Assembly: GCA_038277395.1 (NCBI GenBank)
Contig: CM076190.1
Span: 232,902,618 to 232,966,617 of the forward strand
DNA: 64,000 nucleotides
Reading direction: 5' to 3'
DNA from: Dryocosmus kuriphilus
Lineage: Eukaryota > Arthropoda > Insecta > Hymenoptera > Cynipidae
The translations under genes were made by a program, and so were the position numbers. The first letter of the stretch is position 1. Each line of letters opens with the position of its first letter. The notes under the pieces were generated by a model, which saw only the letters and a list, made by a program, of their open reading frames with translations, did not search any database and was not told the origin of the DNA. Below are positions 56,301-64,000 of the stretch, one piece after another.

Positions 56301-56810
56301 TCAAAAAAGTCGTCTCTTTTCCTTTTTTAGGTTGTACAGTAAGCCAAGTCCCAGGTTTCATAATTTTCTGTTTCGTTGAGCTTAGTTTCCTCCAGTTTCA
56401 ATTCAAATTATTTCGGTTTAGTTTAAATTCCTTTTATTCCCTTCCTTATAAGAGTATAATCGTGAAAGGCGAGAGAACTCACACCAAAAAGCACCCCGAA
56501 ATAGAATTTGATTTAAAATAAATAATTGACGCAGAACTTCGATTGCCAAATTGGAACTGCTATTTCTAATTTCGAAGTTGGTGATGGATTTGGAATTAGC
56601 GGCCCAAAGAACCAACGTGAAATGAGTTTTATAAACACCAAATAATTTTAAGGAACGTTTTTCACCATACGAGATCCGCCATTTTGAATTTTGAAGTTCT
56701 GATGATGGATTTGAAATCCAAGATAAAAAAAACAAATCCAACATGAGTTCTGTCTCTTGGATAGTCTTTTTAATTTTGGCCAATTTTGATGATGCTCCTA
56801 TCCCACTGTG
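53348..56810 (+). mobile_element. Transib element, 3463 bp
   Basis: The ends are CACAGTGGGACAGGAGC (53348) and GCTCCTATCCCACTGTG (56810), the RSS-heptamer-like CACAGTG termini of Transib. It is flanked by the 5-bp GC-rich duplication CGCTG (53343-53347 and 56811-56815), as expected for this superfamily. Inside is a decayed RAG1-like transposase on the plus strand. The element is inserted into a tyrosine-recombinase gene. Confidence 0.85.
54042..56232 (+). pseudogene. Transib (RAG1-like) transposase, multiply broken
   Basis: Ordered pieces: an acidic N-terminal part ending 'LQLRYLEATQLAELKTRLRHP'; a segment near 54430-54620; the central part 54892-55200 ('LIPLRLSTSLNVILWHN', 'RPIRLQFVHSSADV'); 55227-55330 ('DRKVLNIITGTKSMQTCPI', the region just before the zinc-binding insert); 55400-55735 ('RRAFEYPEMRSECLVVDHQM'); and about 55740-55950 ('VHKILTHGTDIVKNSLLPAGIL'), the last like the C-terminal part of Transib/RAG1 cores. 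Many stops and frameshifts. The catalytic triad cannot be read with confidence. Confidence 0.7.
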
Positions 56811-57110
56811 CGCTGATGTGGCTGCGTTTCTCGTGCTGTGAGCTGTATAGTTTTGGCCTGTACCCGCTTCTACTAGACAGCATTTTATCCATCTACTTAT
56901 CGATTGCGACGCAGCTCTATGATAGGTTCTCTTGAAGGTTACAAAAATATAGTCCTCGTTTCCTCTTATACACTTGGTTCTATCCAAATAGTTCTGTAAC
57001 AGTGTAACAACGCAAGCGCTTTTGTGCTCGTTAAAAAAAGGTAAGATAAAACATGGCTGAAGTGCTCGAAGACGCGACATTTTTATTTGAACCTTTGTCC
57101 TTATGGTCAC
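56811..57110 (-). pseudogene. Tyrosine recombinase fragment (Crypton/DIRS-type), catalytic region
   Basis: From 57110 downward the frame reads 'LLQNYLDRTKCIRGNEDYIFVTFK', 'HRAASQSISRWIKCCLVEAG' and 'YTAHSTRNAATSA', the last with the H-x-x-R catalytic motif. The frame then runs into Transib sequence at 56810 and resumes at 53347. The 5' part of the gene is missing, cut at about 57112 by LTR-like sequence. Whether it came from a Crypton, a DIRS-like element or a stray copy cannot be told. Confidence 0.65.
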
Positions 57111-57112
57111 AC

Positions 57113-57917
57113 TGTTACGGAAGTCACCGCTGATGATGAGATAGACCTACACCAGGTAGAACAACAGCGGTGCCTATACGTATTATTAAAGTTCATCTTG
57201 TGGCCTGGTAGATTGTTTCGCCGTCATATCTTATAGCATATACACGGCCACTGGACTAAGTGCCCAGTGAGAGAGAAGGAGAGAAAAGAGTCAAAGCTGC
57301 AGCACAGCGTACGAGAACAGCAACTATTGTCGACGCCGTCCACATGCCGGAAAAAGAACAAGGAGAGAAGCACGTCGAGCGCGAGTCTCCTTTTATTATG
57401 ATCCCCGGCTATTCGTAGCAACCTTTGATTTCACTAAAAGTTAATTAAGTAAGCCAATTGCTATTAAAGACTAGAAAGCCATAGAGATAAACTTCTCAAC
57501 TTTCCCTTTACTATCCAATTTCCGAATTTCAAAAAATTACTAAATAAACTAACCATCAGCGATAACCAATAATGAAAGTATTGGATAATAAAACAAAATC
57601 AATATAGACTAATTCTGAAATTGTTTAATTCGAAACTATATTGACAACAAGAAAATTAGAGGTAGTTAATAAATATATAAATATCTCCCATAAGAGGATA
57701 TATTAAAGACTTACGAATTCAGGTTATTGAATGATTAAAAATAACAATCAATAAGTGAAAGAATCATTTATGGATGATGAATTTACACGTTTTAGATGTT
57801 CTCCTAAAAGCAAATCAAAAAGAAAAACAATAAACCTTTAAATCTAAGAATATACACTATTCACTAGATATTGGACTTTGATCTCGAATATTAACCAAGT
57901 ATTTCAAATGAACTGCA
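57113..57917. repeat. 805-bp LTR-like direct repeat, copy 1
   Basis: Starts TGTTACGG and ends AACTGCA (5'-TG...CA-3'), 805 bases, closely matched by 57963-58767. Orientation unknown; on the minus strand it would start TGCAGTT and end CCGTAACA. Confidence 0.65.
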
Positions 57918-57962
57918 TACTGAAAACAATCGGGGACGATTATTTACATTGCAGGGCGGGTT

Positions 57963-58767
57963 TGTTACGGTAGACGTCGCTGATGATGAGATCGACATAT
58001 ACCAGGTGCAGCATCCGCGGTGCCTATACGTATGATCAAAGTCCACCTTGTGGCCCGGTAGATTGTTTCGCCATCTTGGCTTAAAGCATATACACGACCA
58101 CTGGATTAAGTGCCCGGTGAGAGGGAAAGAGAGAGAAGAGTCAAAGGTATAGCAGAGCGTACGAGAACAGCGACTATTGTTGACGCCGTCCACAAGCTGT
58201 GAAAAGAACAAAGAGAGAAGCACGTCGAGCGCGAACCTCATTTTACTATGCTCCCCAGGTATTCGCAGCGACCCGTACTTTGAATAAAAGTTATTTAACT
58301 GAGACAATTGTTATTAAAAACTATAAAGTCATATAGATAGCTTCGTCAACTTTCCCTTTACTATCTAATTTCCGAATTTCAAAAAATTACTGAATAAACT
58401 AACCATCAGGGATAACTAGTATTAACAGCATTGGATATTAGAACAAAATCAATATAGACTAATTTTGAAATTGGCTAATTCGAAACTATATTGACAACGT
58501 GAAGATTAGAGGAGTACAATTAATACATAAATACTTCCCATAAGAGTATATATTAAAGATTTATGAATTCAAGTTATTGAATGATTAAAAATAACAATCA
58601 ATAAGTGAAAGGATCGTTTATGGATAATGAATTTACACGTTTTAGATATTCTCCTAGAAGCAAGTCAAAAAGAAAAACAATAAACCGTTAAATCTAAGGA
58701 TATAAACTATTCACTAGATATTGGACTCTTATCGCGAATATTAGCCAAGTACTTCAAATAAACTGCA
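57963..58767. repeat. 805-bp LTR-like direct repeat, copy 2
   Basis: Same length and ends as copy 1, 45 bases downstream. The pair could be the two LTRs of a retroelement whose interior was lost. Confidence 0.65.
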
Positions 58768-59020
58768 TGGCAAACAATGCATGTGCGCCTTCCAAATTTC
58801 TTAGTTGCAATTATTTTAAAAGATCAGCAATTAGTGGTCACGCTGGTTACATCTTGTCGAGACAGAGCACCCACGCTCGCGGTGCAAACTCAGCAAGAAA
58901 CCCTCTCTAAATTCGTACATACCATCGACTACAAGGCAAATCAATTCCTTGTCTCGATAGCACTCTACCGCGACTTCTTGCACGATCAAGAAGGTTCGTT
59001 AAGAAAAGGGAGCATGTAAA

Positions 59021-59743
59021 TGTCACGCCCTCTACGTCCGCTTTTCTTTCACGTTCGCTTCGTGATAGTTGCCTCGAAGGTTCCATGCCGAGAACGGGTA
59101 CGATAAAAGTGGTTTCGGCACATTAACTGGAAAACGGAATCACCGAAAAAAATTAAGCTGTATGCAACCAGACCATTTCGGGGGTGAAATTCAGTGACAT
59201 TATCACGAATTTTAAGGACTAGAAAGTTAAGTGACTTGTGCGCGGATTATCCTGATTGGTGAAACCACATCTGTGTGATTAGTATGATCCGGCGTAAATT
59301 AATTCATCACAACACAATTCTAATTTGACATGTGAGGAACTTGCTGGCAACGGTCGCGGCGTGAGCGGGTGTGAAGCGTACGAAGGTGAGAAGGATCGCC
59401 ACATATGTAGGTCAGAAGTATTTCTACCTAGATGGATATATCGATAATATTTGTGTCTCTTTCTCCCTCTCTTTCCCTCTCTCAGTTCATGCGCCCATCC
59501 TCCCATGTAATTGAAATAATTAAATGAAACACGACCTCTTCTATGACGATGTGAAATGTTCAGAGTATTAGTTTATTAAACAACCCTCGTCCCGTTTCGA
59601 TTTAAGAAGCAAGTGAGTAACTTCCTAGGAGAAAGATGAGGACCCACTAAAAATATAAAATAAACAAACTAATTCAAGATAGTTTGGTCTGTGTGTCCTC
59701 CGGCCGACCAGCACAATTTCAAGAAACAGGTTGGTTCGTAACA
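59021..59743 (+). repeat. Candidate 5' LTR of the right-hand gypsy element
   Basis: Runs from TGTCACGCCC to GGTTGGTTCGTAACA (723 bases, TG...CA, near-inverted tips), with AATAAAC-like signals near 59660. It lies upstream of gag on the same strand. The partner LTR is beyond the window, so this is unproven. Confidence 0.35.
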
Positions 59744-60860
59744 GACAGAATGGTGGCACTGGTTGGATACGAACTGTAACACCCCCTTGACTACTTTAAA
59801 TTCGTTGAAACATATTTCATCAACTTTGACTTGCAGTGAATTTTTGTGGTGATTTTTGTGGTGGAATTTGTAATTGAAATTCCGTTACAATTAACAGATC
59901 TATTTTTAGTCTTATTTACCTAATAAATAGAATTCGAATAACTTTGTAATTGTAGAAAGAAAATATTAAAATAATTGAATGAAAATGCAGAGAGATTAAG
60001 CAAGCCTTCTCTGCCAGCTGAATCCTCTACCAAGGATCAACCCTCCTAGGGTTCAATTTGCAAGCTTTCTCGGCCAGCGGTTGACCAGCTTCCTTTTAAC
60101 CATACTCTCTGCAGCTAGTTCATTCAGGAAATTCTCAGAGATGTAATGCATTTTCTTGATGACTTTTGTGGTGCTTTTTTAATTAAAATTCCGTAACAAT
60201 TAAGAGATCTGTCTTGAGTCATATTTATTTAATAAATAGAATTCTAATAGCTCCGTAATTGTAGGAAGAAAACATTGAAATAACTACATGAAAATGCAGA
60301 AGGATTAAGCAAGCCTTTTCGGCCAGCTGAAACCTCTCCCAAGGATCACTCTGCAAGCCTTCTCGGCCAGTGTGTGATCGTTTGTCATATAATTATTTCA
60401 TCAAGCAAAAATTTAGAAAATAACTTGATTGAATTATTTCTGGGTTTGTGTTTAACTGGAGGTTCAAGAGGATTAGGCAAGCATTCTGGGAGAGTCGGCA
60501 CCTCTTCTAAGGGTCAGTTTACGAGCCATCTCGGCCAACGCTTGGTCGGCTTCCTTTTAACCATATTTTCTGCTGCTAGTTCACTCAGGAAGTTCTCAGA
60601 GATGTAATGAATTTTTGTGCTGATCTTTGTAAATGAAATTCCGTAACAATTATTAGATCTGTCTTGAGCTTTACTTATTTAATAAATAGAATTCTAATAG
60701 CTCTGTAATTGTAGGAAGAAAATATTAATATAATTAAATGAAAATTCAGGGAGATTGAGTAAGCCTTCTCGGCCAGCTGAACCCTCTCCCAAAGATCACT
60801 CTGCAAGCTTTCTCGGTCAGAGTGTGATCGGTTCTCATATAATTATTTTAGAAGGTAGGT
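59744..60860. repeat. Tandem array of CTTCTCGGCCAG-centred units upstream of gag
   Basis: A motif like GCAAGCCTTCTCGGCCAGC recurs at least eight times between about 60000 and 60820. Larger blocks beginning ATTCCGTAACAATT recur at about 59880, 60188 and 60638 (spacing about 310 and 450). It occupies the leader between the candidate LTR and gag. Confidence 0.75.
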
Positions 60861-61960
60861 AGTTGGTAAAGAATTTGATTTATTGCCCTCGTCGGTGACT
60901 TAAATGTTACCCCCTTAGATCACAATCAGGTCTATGTTGATTCACAAATGAAAAGTGAAGTCCAGGAGAGGAAACCAAAAAAAATCACGACAGCTTAAAA
61001 CCGAACGTGACGCGACGGTACAAAACTTTCTTAAGAATAAAGTTATTGTGCACGAGGTGGAAATTGTAATGTACACCCCACGGAAGAGAGAATCAAAATG
61101 CCGATATATATCATATTTGTGAATCCACACTAGTTAAAAGAGGAAGACATATTCACTGAAGTCGAGGCTCCCGAAGAGTTTCATTGCATTCTAACACTCT
61201 TCTTAACAAGACCAAACAAAGGGTTGAAGAATCAACACCCCTATGACAAGCACTGGATTTCGCGTTCAGAATCAACCTCAGAACAAGATCGATCTCATCA
61301 CGATCTCTTCTGATAGTTATTTTGATTGCGAAACAGATTCTTATCAAGTCGAGCCTTGTGTTTAAGAATTAGAAGCCGAAATTTTGGAATTTGTATGAAC
61401 CAGTAACGCAGTCTTAGGACACCCTGCTTTCTGTTTTGTGTTTTCCAGAACGGGAATCGAAAAAGAAAGAGAGATATAGAGCGGACATTGATTTGAAATT
61501 GATTTAGGGGATACACTGACTCATTGAGTGAGTTCTGGAATGCTTAACAAAACCAAGAGTTTGATGCGGAAGCTCTATCTATAAGAATTTTATGTGTATG
61601 CGAATTTAGAATCTATATATATATATATATATTTAAGGTACAGCCTAAATTGATTTTTCTCTAAAATATTAATACGAGTACTGAATACGTATTGTGACCC
61701 AGTACGGTGAATCAGACCTCGAGCTTACAAGTTAAATGTCGTCCGAGATAAAATGACTAGCATCATTGAAAACAATTACCCTCACTAAATAATAATTACT
61801 TGTTTTTCCGGGGTGGTGAGTGCATTAAAGTGGATTCAGCTATCTTTAGTAATTTCTGCAACATCTTGGATTAAGAGGCTTGAAATTTGAACCATTATTT
61901 CCAAGTTAGCTAGTAGCTTAGTGTCGTTTCACAGTACCTCCGTATTGCGCGGACCTCTTA
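60861..61960. other. Leader region, no supported gene
   Basis: Contains a (TA)n tract at about 61616-61632. No coding content I can identify. Confidence 0.4.
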
Positions 61961-62112
61961 TCTTTTCAGGAACCCACAGGAATGACATTTTCCTCTCAGG
62001 CCTTTCGAAGAGGAAGTGCTCGCTTGACCCTGCATAGGGAAACGTCATTAGCGTTCATCCCCGAGAGCGAATTGCTAATAGATTTCGCGAGATACTCAGC
62101 ACTCACTCATGT

Positions 62113-62270
62113 TCAAGGCAATTCGTTATTGAATCCATTGGGACGGTAGATGTAACAACAAACAATAGTACTATCAACTGCGAAGTTTTCCTCATAAGGA
62201 CGCCAATTGATCACCCCATAATAGAAGGGATTTTAGGAAGTCTAGCTCTCGAAAGCATAGGCATGTAAAT
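62113..62270 (+). pseudogene. Retropepsin-like C-terminal fragment
   Basis: The plus-strand frame reads 'VDVTTNNSTINCEVFLIRTP' followed by 'IIEGILGSLALESIGM' and a stop, resembling the flap-distal half of a gypsy aspartic protease (the EGILG motif). It lies immediately before the gag-like frame, an order opposite to gag-pro, so it may be a remnant of another element. Confidence 0.45.
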
Positions 62271-62319
62271 GCACATAGAGATTAAGCCAGTATGACGCAA
62301 AACGCGACTAAAAATCCGG

Positions 62320-63078
62320 TTGTACCCACATAAAGAGAGCGCAGCCCCGGTAAACTCTCGTGACACTTCCACCAAAGATAACGGGAATGATTTAGCAGCC
62401 ATCAGTGAGCAAACTCAAACCAACATGATGAACATTAGCGCCGCGATGGCCACCGACCCTGAGGGGATGACCCTAAAACAAAGCACCATTCATATTCCAG
62501 CTTTTTACGGAAGAACAACCTCATTAAAAGAATTTTTTCATGATGTAGATAACGCTTCGATTAATTTTATGAATTCAGCGGAACCGGCATTTATAAAAGT
62601 TACCTTGAGCAAGCGTAAAGGGGTTGCGCGTAAAAGTGTCCGCGACAAGCAATTCCAAACGCTTAAAGAGTTAGTCGCGCATCTGAAGAAACGCTTCGCT
62701 CCCAGTAAAAAGTACCAGTGGTACTTCGAGGCAATCGTGAAACTTCGCATTCGACAAAAGGAGAGCGTCAGTGACTATTATGACAGAACATTCGGGCTTA
62801 TTAGTGGAGCTAAGCATTCTTTAGAGAAAAAGTACGCAGGCGCTGGAAACAAACCGTCCATGATAATGAAGCCACTAATTAATTGTGCTCGAGACGCTTA
62901 TGTCCGCGGATTGCCCGACGATATGTCAACATTTGTGGGTACCAGAAACCCTAAGGGTTTTCATAAAGCCTATGAGCACGCGTTACGTGGAGAACGACAA
63001 AAATACGCAGAAAAAACGAGGGGAACAACGTTATCAGCCTATTACATTTCAAAACAAGAGCAATATCCTGATATGTAA
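62320..63078 (+). CDS. Gypsy gag-like protein
   Basis: Open frame of 252 codons. The first ATG in frame is at 62425, so the true start is there or upstream of a break. It shows the gag capsid pattern: 'TIHIPAFYGRTTSLKEFFHDVD' (I..F.G....L..F), 'LVAHLKKRFAPSKKYQWYFEAIVKLRIRQKESVSDYYDR' and 'CARDAYVRGLPDDMSTFV', which follow gypsy gag proteins, with the usual helical capsid C-domain. No zinc knuckle is seen. A Pro-rich stretch follows (63304-63430). Likely gag of the right-hand gypsy element. Confidence 0.7.
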   Translation: MYPHKESAAPVNSRDTSTKDNGNDLAAISEQTQTNMMNISAAMATDPEGMTLKQSTIHIPAFYGRTTSLKEFFHDVDNASINFMNSAEPAFIKVTLSKRKGVARKSVRDKQFQTLKELVAHLKKRFAPSKKYQWYFEAIVKLRIRQKESVSDYYDRTFGLISGAKHSLEKKYAGAGNKPSMIMKPLINCARDAYVRGLPDDMSTFVGTRNPKGFHKAYEHALRGERQKYAEKTRGTTLSAYYISKQEQYPDM

Positions 63079-63499
63079 CAATCACCTAGCCCCTACACCA
63101 AGCTAATGGAGGGAGTTCGTAAACCTAAGCGAACAGAGCAACCTCTACAGCGATTATTCCTGCCCAGCTATGAGATCCAATACCATCATCTGTCCTATTC
63201 ACCTTTCCCTACACATCCAATGTATCGCAACATATATGGATCGCCATATTCCTATCCACCTATGTATCCGCCTAATTCTGGATAACCCTACCCTACGACA
63301 TACTTGTCTCCACTACCTGGAGCAACTAACACACTTCCGTGGCCGTCAGTTTTGCCTCACTCAGCCGAAAGGCCTGTATCACCGTGGCCGGTATCACCAA
63401 GGCCGGTATCACAAAGACCGCTGCCTTTAAACCATCAACGGATCCATCGTACGGACGCAACCACGAGTCCTATTCTCAAGGAGCGCCCCAAGACCGTTC

Positions 63500-63887
63500 A
63501 TTTTTTGGAACGCCCCAGCGAATCCTTCGAACCAGCTATAAACAAGGAGAATCCCCTCTAGTGCGCCTAATAGCACCTGAGCTTCGTGATGGTAATGAAT
63601 CGTTTCTAGTAGATCCAAGGTCCAACGTAAATTTCCTCAAGCCTAGGGCGCTACGAGGAAATATCATTGTAGGCGATGATGCCATCTTTGTATCTGGAAT
63701 AACATCAGAAGTGATAGAAACTCACGGATCCGTATGGGTGCAACTACTCAAAAGTCGTGTCGGTTTCCATGATGTTTCCAACAACTTCTCCATCTCAGCC
63801 GAGGGCATTATAGGACGCGCTTACGTACGTCAAGAGCAAGCGCAACGCTTTTTCACAATTTCCTCGGAAGAATATCGGCACCCATAA
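63500..63887 (+). pseudogene. Gypsy aspartic protease region with altered active site
   Basis: The frame ends at 63887. It contains 'SFLVDPRSNVNFLKP' in the position of the retropepsin active site, with the Asp kept but the following Thr-Gly replaced by Pro-Arg. It then reads 'VSGITSEVIETHGSVWVQLL' and 'VSNNFSISAEGIIGRAYV' (EGIIG motif). The downstream 110 bases look like the start of pol. The loss of D-T/S-G predicts an inactive protease. Confidence 0.6.
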
Positions 63888-64000
63888 CACCAATGCACCT
63901 CGTTGACTCGGAATCGAGATTAGCGCGATAAGAGCTAAAGCCAGAAGCTAAGCCCTTTGCCCGTACTATGAGATTACAAGCGCGCATGAAGAAACCCGTC

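Noticed and set aside
56418..56810. C-terminal part of the minus-strand recombinase frame beyond the HSTR motif
   Set aside because: This part reads through the Transib terminus and is not recombinase; the true continuation is at 53347.

Overview
This window is eukaryotic, AT-rich, repeat-dominated genomic DNA. I see no conserved host gene; almost every recognisable coding segment belongs to a transposable element or an endogenous virus-like element. The mixture (gypsy elements with env, mariner elements, Penelope, Transib, a full-size Maverick, and degenerate AATTTTCAA-type satellites) points to an arthropod, most likely an insect and plausibly a hymenopteran. That last step is inference.

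Layout. 1-9.97 kb: an endogenous gypsy element with env (pol, env, 3' LTR; 5' end outside the window). Its env is split by a GC-headed repeat (2.26-3.5 kb) and by a Tc1/mariner-superfamily element with about 610-bp inverted repeats (4274-9589), which itself carries two more copies of the GC-headed repeat. 12.3-16.75 kb: a decayed LINE interrupted by an exactly delimited mauritiana-type mariner (14431-15720). 20.27-21.94 kb: a foldback element packed with AGGTCA half-sites. 22055-26214: a LINE on the minus strand with a 17-bp target duplication. 26287-29128: a Penelope-like element with inverted arms, each carrying a hammerhead ribozyme motif. 30974-32274: a second mariner.

The centrepiece is 32790-52154, a 19,365-bp Maverick/Polinton with a 6-bp target duplication (TACCAT) and about 500-bp terminal inverted repeats. 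On the minus strand it encodes, in transcriptional order, protein-primed DNA polymerase B, packaging ATPase, a PX-like basic protein, an uncharacterised conserved protein, a chromodomain integrase, a minor capsid protein, a second basic virion-type protein, the major capsid protein, another uncharacterised protein and an adenain-like protease. One divergent plus-strand gene lies beside the right terminal repeat. The polymerase frame has no usable local ATG. It lies downstream of candidate exons whose splice sites are all phase 1, which suggests that one promoter makes both the polymerase and a spliced acidic protein. Every break seen in the core genes is compatible with a one-base indel, mostly in homopolymers or microsatellites, so the element may be less dead than it looks.

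52.2-64 kb: a Transib element (53348-56810, 5-bp duplication CGCTG) sits inside a tyrosine-recombinase gene. It is followed by a pair of 805-bp LTR-like repeats, and then by the 5' part of another gypsy element (candidate LTR, an unusual repeat array, gag and protease) that runs off the right edge.
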